This document shows, piece after piece, positions 34,149 through 43,938 of a stretch of DNA of 64,000 bases. The stretch covers positions 4,836,001 through 4,900,000 of the forward strand of contig NZ_CP063845.1 in assembly GCF_021018745.1 (NCBI RefSeq), read 5' to 3'. The notes beneath the pieces were generated by a model. It did not search any database, was not told where the DNA came from, and worked only from the letters and a program-made list of their open reading frames with translations. The DNA is from Gloeobacter morelensis MG652769. GTDB lineage: Bacteria > Cyanobacteriota > Cyanobacteriia > Gloeobacterales > Gloeobacteraceae. The position numbers were made by a program, and so were the translations under genes. Positions within the stretch are counted from its first letter, which is position 1. Each line of letters starts with the position of its first letter.

Positions 34149-34433
34149 GGTCGAATCCTCGATAGCGATGGCGTTGGTCAGTACAGGCGGAAACCTCCGA
34201 ACGGTTCCGCTCGCGATAGGCACTTAGAAGCTGGTCAAAAACCGATAGCGTTCACCGATTGCTGGATGAGGCAAGCGGGCGGATAGAGGGTTACAGGTCA
34301 AACTCTACGGGCACTTTGCCCCCGGAATCTATCACTAAATAGGGGAAAAATATGTCGTGGCCTTTACCGTCCGCGGCGCTCCTCAGTGCGCAAAACCGGC
34401 TGCCGGCGGCGTCGCCGTCGTTCATGGACCCAT

Positions 34434-35291
34434 TTAGAACAAACTTTCGACTTCTTCAAGTTCGAGCAGCGGCGACTTGCCGACCCCGTCGGCGGCAAGG
34501 TGTACAGCATCGACAAACTGGCGGGTGCGGTGGGGGTCGATGGGCTGTTCGGGTTTGCCGAAGCGCTTGAGGGCGCTGGCGACGATCACGCCGTCGGCGA
34601 GGCCCAGCAGATCACCGGCATTGGCAGGGTCGGCCCCCGAACCGATCAAGATCGGCGCGTCGGGTACAGCGGCGCGGGCGGTGACGAGATCTTCGCGCCG
34701 GGGCGGGCTGCCGGTGGCCACCCCCGAGACGATAATGCCGTCCGCCAGCCCCCGCTCGACGGTGTCGCGGCAGGCCTGGAACAGATCGCCCGCCCCCAGA
34801 GGCGAAGCGTGTTTAACCAGGACATCGGCGAAAATGCGCGTTTCGGCTCCCAGTTCGCGCCGGTAGCGCAGCACCGAGTGCGCCTCACCCTGAATGATGC
34901 CCTGATCGGTAGCCATGGTGCCGGTGAGGATGTTCACCCGGATAAATTGGGCACCGGTGCAGGCGGCGACGGCGAGGGCGGCGTGGGCGTCGTTGCGCAG
35001 CACGTTGACGCCCACCGGCACCGGCACCAGGTGAATGATGCGCTTGACCACCAGGCTCATCGCCGCCACCACGGCCGGGTCGACGCGGCCGGGCACAAAA
35101 GGGGCGTCGTAATAATTTTCGACAATCAGCGCGTCCACGCCGCCGGTGGCGAGGGCGGTGGCCTCCTGTTCGGCGCGGGCCATCACCGCATCGAGCGAGC
35201 CGGCCCAGCGCGGCGCAGTCGGCAAGGGCAACAGGTGAACGACCCCGATGATCGGTTTGGCCGTCGAAAAGAGATCTAGCAAAAGTGACAC
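34434..35291 (-). CDS. btpA: BtpA-family photosystem I biogenesis protein
   Basis: A 285-residue TIM-barrel-like protein: PIIGVVHLLPLPTAPRW near the start, GGVDALIVENYYDAPF, and VPVGVNVLRNDAHAALAVAA, all typical of BtpA. In cyanobacteria BtpA stabilises the photosystem I reaction centre proteins on the thylakoid; homologues outside photosynthetic organisms are sgcQ-like. The last part (DAPILIGSGADPANAGDLL) is the phosphate-binding-like barrel loop. Divergent from the folK fusion gene. Confidence 0.88.
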   Translation of the reverse strand: MSLLLDLFSTAKPIIGVVHLLPLPTAPRWAGSLDAVMARAEQEATALATGGVDALIVENYYDAPFVPGRVDPAVVAAMSLVVKRIIHLVPVPVGVNVLRNDAHAALAVAACTGAQFIRVNILTGTMATDQGIIQGEAHSVLRYRRELGAETRIFADVLVKHASPLGAGDLFQACRDTVERGLADGIIVSGVATGSPPRREDLVTARAAVPDAPILIGSGADPANAGDLLGLADGVIVASALKRFGKPEQPIDPHRTRQFVDAVHLAADGVGKSPLLELEEVESLF

Positions 35292-35369
35292 ATGCAGCTC
35301 GCTGCTTCAGCGGTGCTGAAGAAAGATTCTCTCGAAATATATCCTGGGGGAAAAGAGAGGGCAACAGCC

Positions 35370-36362
35370 ATGGCCAGAGCAGCGATCGCGCTGGGCGCCA
35401 ATCTGGGTGAGCGCCTGGAGACGCTCACCCGGGCGGTGCGCTCGCTGCACCGTCCTGCGGGCGGTCTGGCGGTGACGGCGGTTTCGAGCTGGTACGAGAC
35501 AGAACCCGTCGGTCCGGTGCAACCGCTCTATATCAACGGTTGCCTGACCCTCCAGACGGAGCTGACCCCGGGGAGCCTGTTGGGCGAGCTGCAGCAGCGC
35601 GAGGCGGCGGCCGGGCGAACGCGCGCGGTGCCCTGGGGAGCACGCACGCTGGATCTCGACTTGTTGTGGTACGACGACTGGGTGCAGGCGGATGCTGTCC
35701 TGACGCTGCCCCACCCGCGCCTGGAGGAGCGTCCCTTCGTGCTGATACCGCTGGCCGAGATTGCCCGCGACTGGCGCCATCCGCTCACGGGCAAGCGCGT
35801 CGCCGACCTGGGCGCCGAGGTCTCAGCGCGGGGCGTGGAGCGCGTCGCGGAGCGGGCGCTGGTGGCCACTGCCCTCGGCCCGCTGGATCTCAGACCCCTC
35901 GCCCCGGCGGATCACCTGCCGCTCAGGGATCTGGCGGGGCGCTGCTGGTGGGCGACCTACCGGGGCCTGCTCGAAGACGAATATATCGAATCGTTCGTAG
36001 ACTACACCTACAACCTCGAAGCGATTGGCCGGGCTGCCGCCCGCCCGGACGGCCATTTTTGGGTGGCGGAGGAGCCGGAGGGCGCTCTGGTGGGTTTTAC
36101 CCAGGTGCTGGTGGTCGGGCGGGTCGCCCATCTCGCCCGCCTCTACGTGGCCCCCGAGGTTCAAGGCATCGGCATCGGTTCCGCCCTGTGGCGCCTGGTC
36201 CACAAAAAACTCGCCGCCCTCGGAGTGCGTGTGTGTAACCTGACGGTGCTTGCCACCAACATCGGCGCCATCCGCTTCTACGAGCGCAAAGGTTTTGAGC
36301 GCACCGGCAGCACCCCCGGCAACCGCTTTGAGTACCGCATCCGGATCGGGGGCGATGGCTGA
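35370..36362 (+). CDS. folK: FolK (HPPK) fused to a GNAT acetyltransferase domain
   Basis: A 330-residue fusion. Residues 1-158 are 6-hydroxymethyl-dihydropterin pyrophosphokinase: AIALGANLGERLETL, WYETEPVGP, PWGARTLDLDLLWYDD (HPPK signature) and LPHPRLEERPFVLIPLAEIA. Residues about 168-330 are a GNAT domain: LRPLAPADHLPLRDLAG, LYVAPEVQGIGIGSALWRLV (acetyl-CoA loop) and NIGAIRFYERKGFERTG. HPPK activates the pterin for folate synthesis; the acetyltransferase has no known link to it. The fusion is continuous, without a stop or weak linker. The stop overlaps the rnc ATG. Confidence 0.88.
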   Translation: MARAAIALGANLGERLETLTRAVRSLHRPAGGLAVTAVSSWYETEPVGPVQPLYINGCLTLQTELTPGSLLGELQQREAAAGRTRAVPWGARTLDLDLLWYDDWVQADAVLTLPHPRLEERPFVLIPLAEIARDWRHPLTGKRVADLGAEVSARGVERVAERALVATALGPLDLRPLAPADHLPLRDLAGRCWWATYRGLLEDEYIESFVDYTYNLEAIGRAAARPDGHFWVAEEPEGALVGFTQVLVVGRVAHLARLYVAPEVQGIGIGSALWRLVHKKLAALGVRVCNLTVLATNIGAIRFYERKGFERTGSTPGNRFEYRIRIGGDG

Positions 36363-37083
36363 ATCGGCTCTCACTCCCCTGCGAGTGGCCCAACTGCACC
36401 GCTTTGCCGCCCGATTCGCCCTTGCCGAACCGGAGGCTCTCGATTGGGAGTTGTTGCACAGGGCGCTCATCCACCCGAGCTGGTCCGCCCAGGAAGGCGG
36501 CGAGGACAACGACCGGCTCGAATTTTTGGGCGATGAAATCCTGCGGCTGTTGGCGGCGGAATTTTTGTACCGGGCCGACCCGGAACTGACGGTGGGCGAG
36601 ATGACCGCCGTGCGCTCGGTGCTGGTGAGCGATGTCGCCCTGGCCGGGCTGGCAGAAAGTTACGGGCTGGAGGAATTTCTGGTGGTGGGCCGCTCGGCAA
36701 GCGGCGATGAGCGCGGCCGGATTACCCGACTGGCGGACGGATTTGAGGCGGTGATCGGGGCGATGTATCTGAGTACCGGCGATTTGGGGCTGATTCGTCC
36801 GTGGCTTTTGCCCCAACTGGCGCGCCTCGCCGCAGCGGTGATGGCCGATCCGACCCGCGGCAACCACAAATCGGCGCTGCAGGAGCTGACCCAGAAGTTT
36901 GGCGCCGGCGAGTTGCCCGAGTACCGTCTGGTGGAGCCGGGGCCGCCCTTTCGCTACGAAGTCTGGGCGATGGGCCGCCTGTGGGGCAGCGGCGAAGGAC
37001 CGTCTAAAAAACTCGCCCAGCAGCGGGCCGCCCGGGGCGCCTACGCGGCGCTGCGCTCGGCCTTCGATACGGCGCTGCAGTAG
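36355..37083 (+). CDS. rnc: Ribonuclease III
   Basis: A 242-residue RNase III. NDRLEFLGDEILRLLAAEFL (about 51-70) is the catalytic signature, DGFEAVIGAMY the second acidic site, and the C-terminal NHKSALQELTQKFGAGELPE, GEGPSKKLAQQRAARGAYAA the double-stranded RNA-binding domain. Start 36355 overlaps the folK stop (ATGGCTGA). It processes rRNA precursors; cyanobacteria often carry several RNase III types, and this is the full-length one with the dsRBD. Confidence 0.93.
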   Translation: MAESALTPLRVAQLHRFAARFALAEPEALDWELLHRALIHPSWSAQEGGEDNDRLEFLGDEILRLLAAEFLYRADPELTVGEMTAVRSVLVSDVALAGLAESYGLEEFLVVGRSASGDERGRITRLADGFEAVIGAMYLSTGDLGLIRPWLLPQLARLAAAVMADPTRGNHKSALQELTQKFGAGELPEYRLVEPGPPFRYEVWAMGRLWGSGEGPSKKLAQQRAARGAYAALRSAFDTALQ

Positions 37084-37109
37084 GATGGGGACAACTTTGC
37101 CGCCGGTCT

Positions 37110-39467
37110 ATGCTCGCCTTTGAGATCCTGCAGAGCTTTGTCAACTTCCTGGGTTTCCTGTTATTGATCCTCGTGCAGGGGATGGTCTTTGCCTTCGCCT
37201 ACTTGCTCATTTTCGTAGGCGGCACGGGGCTGGGCAAAGGGGCGAAAGCGCGCCGCCCAAGCAGCGGTGGGCCTCTGGCACGCTGGTTGGGGCGCTACCG
37301 CGAGGGCGAGCGCGACCGGGAGGTGCGCTTCTGCGACATCGTCGGCCTCGAAGAAGCGAAGCAGGAACTCGAACAACTGGTCGACGTGCTCAAACACCCC
37401 GAAGCCTACCGGGCGGTGGGGGCCGAACCGCCCCGGGGGGTGCTGCTGGTAGGACCGCCGGGCACCGGCAAGACGATGATCGCCCGCGCCATCGCCAACG
37501 AGGCGGGGGTGCCGTTCTTTAGTCTGGCGGCGGCGGATTTTGCGAATATGTTTTTGGGCGTCGGTTCCCAGCGCATCCGCCAGATCTACCGCACCGCCCG
37601 CCGCCACCCCAGGGCGATCGTCTTTATCGACGAAATCGAAGTGCTCGCCAAAGCGCGCGGCACGGGCCTCGGCACCTTCGAGGGCGACAGCAACACCCTC
37701 AACGCTTTTCTTAACGAACTGGACGGCTTTGCGATCAACCCCGGGGTGATCACGATCGGAGCCACCAACCTCGAAGATCAAGTCGACGCGGCGGTCATGC
37801 GCCCGGGCCGCCTCGACTGGCAAATTTATATCGGTCCGCCTGCGGAGGCCGATCGCGAAAAACTGTTTCGGTTCTATCTGGAGCGCACCCAAAACGCCGC
37901 CGACCCGGCGGCGGCTGCCAAGCTCGCCGTCAACTTCACCCCCGCCGAAATTCGCCGGGCGGTCAACGAGGCGGGTCTGCTCGCGGTGCGCGGCGGGCGG
38001 GCCGCGATTGCCGACTCTGACCTCACCGCCGCCGTCGACAAGGTTTCAGCCACCCTCGAGCGGCGCAGCGGTACCTTTGTCATCGGCCGCTCCGGCGATC
38101 TGGGGGTGCGGCTGGCCGAGGTGATCGGCTGCGAGGAAGCCAAAGGCGAGGTGCAGGAATTTATCGATTTTTTGCGCTCCCCGGATCGCTACCGCCGCAT
38201 CGGCGCCAAGGTGCCCAGGGGCTTTTTGTTTGTCGGTCCCCCGGGTACCGGCAAGACGCTCCTGGCCAAGGCGATCGCCAACGAGGCGGGGGTGCCCTTT
38301 TATGCCCTGTCCGGCTCCGATTTCACCGAAGTCTGGGTGGGATTGGGAGCCTCCCGCGTCCGCCAGGTCTACCGCCAGGCGCGCAAGCACAAGGCGGCCA
38401 TCGTCTTTATCGACGAAATCGACGCCCTTGCCGCCCGCCGGGGGCTCGATTCGAGCGGCGAAGCCGACCGCACCCTCAATCAATTTCTGGTCGAACTGGA
38501 CGGCTTCGGCCGATCCAACGTGCTCACCATCGGCGCCACCAACCGCCTCGACACCCTCGATGCGGCCCTGTTGCGGCCCGGCAGGCTCGATCGCACCGTG
38601 GCGGTGCCGCTGCCGGATCTCGATGCGCGCGAGCGGCTTTTTGCCCACTACCTGTCTGGGGTGCAGTCGGTAGACGGGATCAACTGCCGCCAACTGGCCC
38701 GCGCCTCCTGGAACATGTCGGGGGCGGAGGTGGCGGCGAGCGTCAACGAAGCCAGTTTCATCGCCGTGCGCGACGGGCGCGAGCAAGTCACCCAGTTCGA
38801 CCTCAACCAGGGCATCGAGCGGGTGCTCTTTGGTCTCAATTCCCGGCGCAAAGTCAACGCCGAGGACCGGCGCCTCGCGGCCATCCACGAGGCGGGCCAT
38901 GCCGTAGTCGAATACCACGCCCGCCCGCGGCGCATCCTGCACAAGCTCACGATCATTCCGGATCTGGAGGGTACCGCCGGGTACAGCTGGTCGATTCAAG
39001 ACGAGGAGCAACTGTCCTTTGAGACGTGCGAGGGGATCCGCGCCGAAATCCAGGTGCTCTTCGGGGGCCGGGTGGCGGAGGAGTTGTTCTACGGCACCGT
39101 CACCACCGGGGCGAGCGCCGATCTGGCCCGGGCCGCCCACCTCGCCCACCGCTACGTCTGGCAGTTGGGGATGGGCGAAGAATTCTTGGCCGACTATGCG
39201 CAGATGGCCAGGGAGGCGGCGGGCGGCCGGGTAATCTCTGAGCGCACCAAAGAGCGCCTCGACCTCGCAGTCGAGAAACTGCTGCGCGAAGCCAAAAGTG
39301 AAGCGCGCACCATCCTCGAAGCGCACCGCGACGAGCACGAGCGGCTCACTGCCGTCCTATTGGAGCGCGAATCGCTCTACGGCGAAGACATCCTGCGGGT
39401 GCTGCGCGGCGAGACTATCGAGCCTTCCGGGCGCGCCGCCTACAAAGACGACGGCGGCGATGGCTGA
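37110..39467 (+). CDS. FtsH-like membrane protease with two AAA modules
   Basis: A 785-residue protein. One TM segment near the N-terminus (about 9-37). First AAA module with Walker A LLVGPPGTGKTMIARA (about 112-127), Walker B AIVFIDEIE and RPGRLDW. Second AAA module with FLFVGPPGTGKTLLAKA (about 372-388), AIVFIDEIDALAARRG and LLRPGRLDR. Then an M41 zinc protease domain with HEAGH at 593-597 and TGASADLARA. Normal FtsH has one AAA module after a periplasmic domain and two TM helices and is about 620-650 residues. Here the extra AAA module replaces the periplasmic loop. Both ATPase sites look intact. Ends overlapping the TPR gene (ATGGCTGA). Confidence 0.88.
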   Translation: MLAFEILQSFVNFLGFLLLILVQGMVFAFAYLLIFVGGTGLGKGAKARRPSSGGPLARWLGRYREGERDREVRFCDIVGLEEAKQELEQLVDVLKHPEAYRAVGAEPPRGVLLVGPPGTGKTMIARAIANEAGVPFFSLAAADFANMFLGVGSQRIRQIYRTARRHPRAIVFIDEIEVLAKARGTGLGTFEGDSNTLNAFLNELDGFAINPGVITIGATNLEDQVDAAVMRPGRLDWQIYIGPPAEADREKLFRFYLERTQNAADPAAAAKLAVNFTPAEIRRAVNEAGLLAVRGGRAAIADSDLTAAVDKVSATLERRSGTFVIGRSGDLGVRLAEVIGCEEAKGEVQEFIDFLRSPDRYRRIGAKVPRGFLFVGPPGTGKTLLAKAIANEAGVPFYALSGSDFTEVWVGLGASRVRQVYRQARKHKAAIVFIDEIDALAARRGLDSSGEADRTLNQFLVELDGFGRSNVLTIGATNRLDTLDAALLRPGRLDRTVAVPLPDLDARERLFAHYLSGVQSVDGINCRQLARASWNMSGAEVAASVNEASFIAVRDGREQVTQFDLNQGIERVLFGLNSRRKVNAEDRRLAAIHEAGHAVVEYHARPRRILHKLTIIPDLEGTAGYSWSIQDEEQLSFETCEGIRAEIQVLFGGRVAEELFYGTVTTGASADLARAAHLAHRYVWQLGMGEEFLADYAQMAREAAGGRVISERTKERLDLAVEKLLREAKSEARTILEAHRDEHERLTAVLLERESLYGEDILRVLRGETIEPSGRAAYKDDGGDG

Positions 39468-39957
39468 GCGGGCGTTCTACTGGCTGGCCAATGCCTCCTA
39501 CCGTCGGCGGCAGTGGGTGCAGCTGTTGGTGCTGGGGGCGATTTTTACCTTGCTCGGGGGCTTTGGAGCTTTCGCCCGCTTCAGCACCCAGATGCTGGGC
39601 GAATATTATCTGCTCACAGGCGAGACTGCCCCCCAGACCCTGGACGGCCAGCGCGCCCTCAGGCAGGCGGCGGCGCTCAGGCCCGACTGGGTGCGGCCCC
39701 ACTTGAGTCTGGCCCAGGCGTTCTACAGCGACGACTGGTACGAAGGGGCGATCCGCGAAGCCAACCGGGCTTTTGAACTGTCCACCGACCCGATCGAAAA
39801 GTCCTTCGCCATCTCGATTGTCGGTTTTAGCCACATGGGGGCCGGTCGCAACGCCGAGGCCCTCGACGCCCTGAAACTCGCTGTCGAACTCGATCCCAAC
39901 AACGCCAAAGCCCAGACCGCCCTTGAGCAGCTACAACAGAAGGAGCCCGCCGAGTAG
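39460..39957 (+). CDS. Membrane-anchored TPR protein
   Basis: A 165-residue protein with an N-terminal TM helix (WVQLLVLGAIFTLLGGFGAF) and about three TPR-like repeats ([53 protein letters not shown]). Its ATG overlaps the stop of the FtsH-like gene by eight bases, so the two are cotranslated. It may be an adaptor for the protease in the same membrane; that is inference from context. Confidence 0.75.
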   Translation: MAERAFYWLANASYRRRQWVQLLVLGAIFTLLGGFGAFARFSTQMLGEYYLLTGETAPQTLDGQRALRQAAALRPDWVRPHLSLAQAFYSDDWYEGAIREANRAFELSTDPIEKSFAISIVGFSHMGAGRNAEALDALKLAVELDPNNAKAQTALEQLQQKEPAE

Positions 39958-40327
39958 GATCCGCATTATTTCGAACCCCGCCGCCGTCAATCCCAAGAAA
40001 AATCAGCGCCGCTGCGTCAGTTGCCGGCGCACGGATGCTCGTGAGAGCTTTTGGCGGATCGTCCGGGTCCACCCCGGCTGGCAGATACAATTGAATGAGG
40101 GAATGGGTCGCTCGGCTTACCTGTGTCCCCGCGAGGAATGTTTGCGTCTGGCACAGCGCAAAAATCGGCTCGCTCGGGCGCTCAAGGCTCGCGTCGACGA
40201 GGCTGTCTACGAGCAGCTTCGCAGCGAACTGGCTAAGATCGTAAAGCCTCAGGCGTCGGCGACCGTCTCATCGGAATCTAGTGGAGGGCCAGTGGATGAC
40301 CAACGCGAACATGCAAGGGAAAATTAG
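39923..40327 (+). CDS. ylxR: YlxR/RnpM family RNA-binding protein
   Basis: A 134-residue protein with the YlxR core: [20 protein letters not shown] (zinc-like cysteines), [20 protein letters not shown], then [11 protein letters not shown]. In other bacteria this protein (RnpM) lies in the nusA-infB operon and affects RNase P. Here it precedes infB, as expected. The only in-frame start is TTG at 39923, inside the end of the TPR gene. The C-terminal tail after residue 112 is unstructured. Confidence 0.88.
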   Translation: MSSYNRRSPPSRIRIISNPAAVNPKKNQRRCVSCRRTDARESFWRIVRVHPGWQIQLNEGMGRSAYLCPREECLRLAQRKNRLARALKARVDEAVYEQLRSELAKIVKPQASATVSSESSGGPVDDQREHAREN

Positions 40328-43067
40328 GATCTACGACCTGGCTCGCGACCTTGGACGGGACAATCGAGATGTGATGGCGGTTTGCCAGCGACTGGGCATT
40401 GCCCACAAAACCCACAGCAGCACGATCTCCGAGCAAGAAGCCGATTCGATCCGCGAAGCATTTCAGCGCGGACTGCCCCCTGGAGGCCGCAAAAAGGCCA
40501 AGATCCAGCAGCAGGGGGCTGCCGCCGCCAACAAGCAGCAAATCCTCGAAGTGCGTCGGCCGCCGGTGGGCTACCAGCCACCCGTGCGCACCGAGGTTTC
40601 CCAGATTCTAGTCTCCACCGTCGCCCCTGCACCCCCCACCGAAGCGCAACCCTTACCCATTGCCACCCTCCCCGAACCGCCCCTCCCCGCCCAGGTCGCC
40701 GAGCAGGCGGCCCCGCCGAGCGTCCAGGAGGCGGTCGAGCCGATCGCCGTGAGTCCAGTCACCTCGCCGTTGCCTATCGACGCGGCGGACGTTGAAGCCG
40801 ACAACTACACCGCAGACGAAGACTCGATGCCAATCTCGATCGCCCAGACCGTTGTGGAGGCTCCCGCCGCCCCGACCATCGAGGCCGCCCCGCCGGAGCC
40901 GCAGCCGACACCGCTCCCCGCCCCGGTCGCCGAAGCGCCGGAACCAGTGCGTCCGCCCGCTCCCCCGGCCCCGGCCAAGCCCACCCCGGCCCCGGCGCCC
41001 CGGCCCACCGCCGAGCAACCGCCCGAGCCGCGCCGGCCCCAACCGCCCGCCCAGCCGCCGAGCCGCCCCGAAAAGCGCGGCGGACCATTAATCGCTCCCA
41101 ACCGGGCAGGCGCCCAGCCCTCCCGGCCGGTGCCGGCCCAGCCCGCCTCCCAGACCCCGACCCGCTCCGGTTCCGGCATCGCCAAAAAAGGGGCGATCAC
41201 CAAGGCCGGCAGTGGCAGTGGCGGCGGCCGTCCCGGCGGCCCAATGCGCCGCCGCGACGAGCGCGAGGCGGCGGTCGTCGATGAGCAACCCAAGATCCTG
41301 TTGCTCAGTGGCAACATCTCGGTGCAGGATCTGGCCCAGCGCATGCACGTGCCTACCACCGAAATCATCAAGACGCTCTTTATGAAGAGCGTCATGGTCA
41401 ACATCAACCAGACCCTCGATCAGGCCACCGCCGAACTGGTGGCCCGCGAACTGGGTTACGAAGTGCAGGCCGAGACCGCCGTCGCCCAGGCCACCAAGAC
41501 CGAAATGCTCGATGTCGGCGATATCGAGAGCCTGGAGGTGCGCCCGCCGGTCGTCACGATCATGGGCCACGTCGACCACGGCAAAACATCGCTATTGGAT
41601 GCCATCCGCTCGGCGCGGGTCGCCGAGGGCGAGGCGGGCGGCATCACCCAACACATCGGTGCTTATCAAATCGAGGTACCCACCGAAGCAGGCCCGCGCA
41701 AGCTGGTGTTCCTCGATACCCCCGGCCACGAGGCGTTCACGGCGATGCGCGCCCGCGGCGCCAAAGTCACCGACATCACCGTGCTGGTGGTGGCGGCGGA
41801 TGATGGCGTCAAACCCCAGACCATCGAAGCGATCTCCCACGCCAAGGCTGCCGGGGTGCCGATTTTAGTCGCCATCAACAAAGTCGACAAGCCCGACGCC
41901 AACCCCGAGCGCGTCAAGCAGGAACTCACCGAATACGATCTGGTCCCCGAGGAGTGGGGCGGCAAGACGGTGATGGTGCCGGTGAGCGCCAAGCAAAAGC
42001 TCAACCTCGACTTGTTGCTTGAGAATCTGCTGTTGGTGGCCGACTACGAACTGGAGTTGATGGCCAACCCCAACCGCCAGGCCAAAGGCACGATCATCGA
42101 AGCGAACCTGGACAAGGCCCGCGGTCCGGTGGCGACCGCCCTGGTCCAAAACGGCACCCTGCACGTGGGCGACATCATCGTGGTGGGCTCGATCTTCGGC
42201 AAGGTGCGCGCGCTCTACGACGACCGCGGCAACCGGGTCGACGCGGCGCCCCCGTCGATGCCCGTCGAGGTATTGGGCCTGACCGATGTGCCCCAGGCGG
42301 GCGACGAGTTCGAGGTCTACAGCGACGAGCGCGAAGCCCGGCGCATTGCCGACGAGCGTACTTCCAAGGCCCGCGAAAACCGTCTGCAGCAGCAGATGGC
42401 TTCGCGCCGCGTTTCGCTCGGGGCTTTTTCGGCCCAGGCCCAAGAAGGCGAACTTAAAGAACTCGCCATTATCATCCGCGCCGATGTCCAGGGCTCGGTG
42501 GAAGCGATCAGGGCTTCACTGGAGAAGCTCCCGCAGGACAAGGTGCAACTGCGCGTCCTGCAGGCGGCGGCGGGCGAAGTTTCCGAGACCGACATCGACC
42601 TGGCTGCCGCTTCCAACGCCGTCATCCTCTCCTTCAGCACCACCCTGGCGAGCGGTGCGCGCCAGGCGGCGGAGCAGGCGGGTGTGGACGTGCGCGAGTA
42701 CGACGTCATCTACAAGCTGCTCGAAGACATCCAACTGGCGATGGAAGGTCTGCTGGACCCCGAACTGGTCGAGGAAGCCCTCGGTGGGGCCGAGGTGCGC
42801 CAGGTCTTCCCGGTGGGCAAGGGCCAGGTGGCCGGTTGCTACGTCAAGGAGGGCAAGCTGCTGCGCAACGCCCAGATGCGGGTGCGCCGCGGCAAAGAAA
42901 TCGTCTTCGAAGGGCACGTCGATTCGCTCAAGCGCTTCAAAGAGGACGCCAAAGAAGTGGCCACCGGCTTCGAGTGCGGCGTCGGCTCCGACAAATTCGC
43001 CTCCTGGCAACCGGGCGATCTGATCGAGTGCTTCCGCATGGTCACCCAGAAGCGCACGCTGAACTAG
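40296..43067 (+). CDS. infB: Translation initiation factor IF-2
   Basis: A 923-residue IF-2. The N-terminal cap [20 protein letters not shown] is followed by a long Pro/Ala-rich linker (about 90-315), as in cyanobacterial IF-2. GTPase domain: [13 protein letters not shown] (about 423-435), [22 protein letters not shown]. Then domain II ([17 protein letters not shown]), III and the fMet-tRNA binding C-terminal domain ([20 protein letters not shown]). Start 40296 overlaps ylxR by 32 bp, preceded by GGAGGG. It positions initiator tRNA on the 30S subunit. Confidence 0.95.
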   Translation: MTNANMQGKIRIYDLARDLGRDNRDVMAVCQRLGIAHKTHSSTISEQEADSIREAFQRGLPPGGRKKAKIQQQGAAAANKQQILEVRRPPVGYQPPVRTEVSQILVSTVAPAPPTEAQPLPIATLPEPPLPAQVAEQAAPPSVQEAVEPIAVSPVTSPLPIDAADVEADNYTADEDSMPISIAQTVVEAPAAPTIEAAPPEPQPTPLPAPVAEAPEPVRPPAPPAPAKPTPAPAPRPTAEQPPEPRRPQPPAQPPSRPEKRGGPLIAPNRAGAQPSRPVPAQPASQTPTRSGSGIAKKGAITKAGSGSGGGRPGGPMRRRDEREAAVVDEQPKILLLSGNISVQDLAQRMHVPTTEIIKTLFMKSVMVNINQTLDQATAELVARELGYEVQAETAVAQATKTEMLDVGDIESLEVRPPVVTIMGHVDHGKTSLLDAIRSARVAEGEAGGITQHIGAYQIEVPTEAGPRKLVFLDTPGHEAFTAMRARGAKVTDITVLVVAADDGVKPQTIEAISHAKAAGVPILVAINKVDKPDANPERVKQELTEYDLVPEEWGGKTVMVPVSAKQKLNLDLLLENLLLVADYELELMANPNRQAKGTIIEANLDKARGPVATALVQNGTLHVGDIIVVGSIFGKVRALYDDRGNRVDAAPPSMPVEVLGLTDVPQAGDEFEVYSDEREARRIADERTSKARENRLQQQMASRRVSLGAFSAQAQEGELKELAIIIRADVQGSVEAIRASLEKLPQDKVQLRVLQAAAGEVSETDIDLAAASNAVILSFSTTLASGARQAAEQAGVDVREYDVIYKLLEDIQLAMEGLLDPELVEEALGGAEVRQVFPVGKGQVAGCYVKEGKLLRNAQMRVRRGKEIVFEGHVDSLKRFKEDAKEVATGFECGVGSDKFASWQPGDLIECFRMVTQKRTLN

Positions 43068-43090
43068 GTTCCAGGATTTGTTTTTGTCAC

Positions 43091-43121
43091 AATGGACCGG
43101 CCTTGACCGGTCCATTTTTTT
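43091..43121 (+). terminator. Terminator after infB
   Basis: AATGGACCGG, CCTTGA, CCGGTCCATT with a seven-T run (43115-43121). A textbook rho-independent signal. Confidence 0.9.
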
Positions 43122-43199
43122 GCTTTTGCAACAGCAGCTGGATGTTCAGAATGTTTGATTTGTCACGCTTTTCATGTACAATTTGCATGGATTTAATAG

Positions 43200-43907
43200 C
43201 AAACATCCGCAGATGCGATCATCTTCGACTATTGGCAGACCGCTGACGTAGACGCAAACCTTACAAGAGAAGATCTGAAAAGCCACTTTGATCTATCCAA
43301 TTGGCAGGATAACGACTCCAGCCTGGTTGAGGAATCTATGCTCATTGGTTTCGACGGTGCAATCTCTTATGAAGCTGTCTCTGCTCAATCGGATGCCAGT
43401 GATGTAGTACCCCAGGAACAGAGCGATTTTGTGACTTGGAATGACAACGATCAGCCGGCCTATCTTGCTTCGAGCGGCTTTGTGGGGCAGCCAGACTACT
43501 TTGGCTTCGACGGACTAGAAACCACCAGCGGCACAGACGCAGAGCTGCTAGCCCGAGATCCGGAATCTTTGAAGCAGGGTACTCCTTCTCGCAACCAACA
43601 GCGCTGTGATGAGCTGTACCAAGCACACAAAGGGCAGCCTAAGCCTGATCTAGCAGATGTGGAAGCCGACCGGCGTGTCAGCGAGATTGGCTGGACAGCC
43701 GCTGGGGGTTGGCTTGGTGGGCAACTGGGTAAAACAGTAGGGGCAGCATCCAAGTTTCCAGGTGCGGACAAGCTTGGTGAAGGTATAGGTACGGTGGGCG
43801 GTGCTGTGATCACTCAGATAGCTCTGGAAGGAAAACAAAAAGTCGATGCCTGGGAGGACGCTTGCAAAGAAACGGGCTTGCCTCCGGATAATGGGCGCGT
43901 TCCATAA
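43200..43907 (+). CDS. Unknown protein with glycine-rich tail; 5' end probably frameshifted
   Basis: The ATG at 43338 gives 189 residues (MLIGFDGAISYEAV...). The same frame is open back to 43200 and encodes plausible protein (SADAIIFDYWQTADVDANL, LKSHFDLSNWQDND) but has no ATG, GTG or TTG there. An ATG at 43187 (MDLIANI) is one frame away, so a one-base change near 43200 may have broken the gene. The C-terminal part (WTAAGGWLGGQLGKTVGAAS) is a glycine-zipper-like stretch, as in bacteriocin-type or membrane-inserting proteins. It precedes a gene for a membrane protein by 31 bp. Confidence 0.5.
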   Translation, partial: QTSADAIIFDYWQTADVDANLTREDLKSHFDLSNWQDNDSSLVEESMLIGFDGAISYEAVSAQSDASDVVPQEQSDFVTWNDNDQPAYLASSGFVGQPDYFGFDGLETTSGTDAELLARDPESLKQGTPSRNQQRCDELYQAHKGQPKPDLADVEADRRVSEIGWTAAGGWLGGQLGKTVGAASKFPGADKLGEGIGTVGGAVITQIALEGKQKVDAWEDACKETGLPPDNGRVP

Positions 43908-43938
43908 AAACACCGATTGCAGAGAGACCTGGTGAGCA

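Noticed and set aside
38046-39338. 430-codon open frame opposite the FtsH-like gene
   Set aside because: Shadow produced by codon bias; the plus strand encodes AAA and HEAGH motifs.
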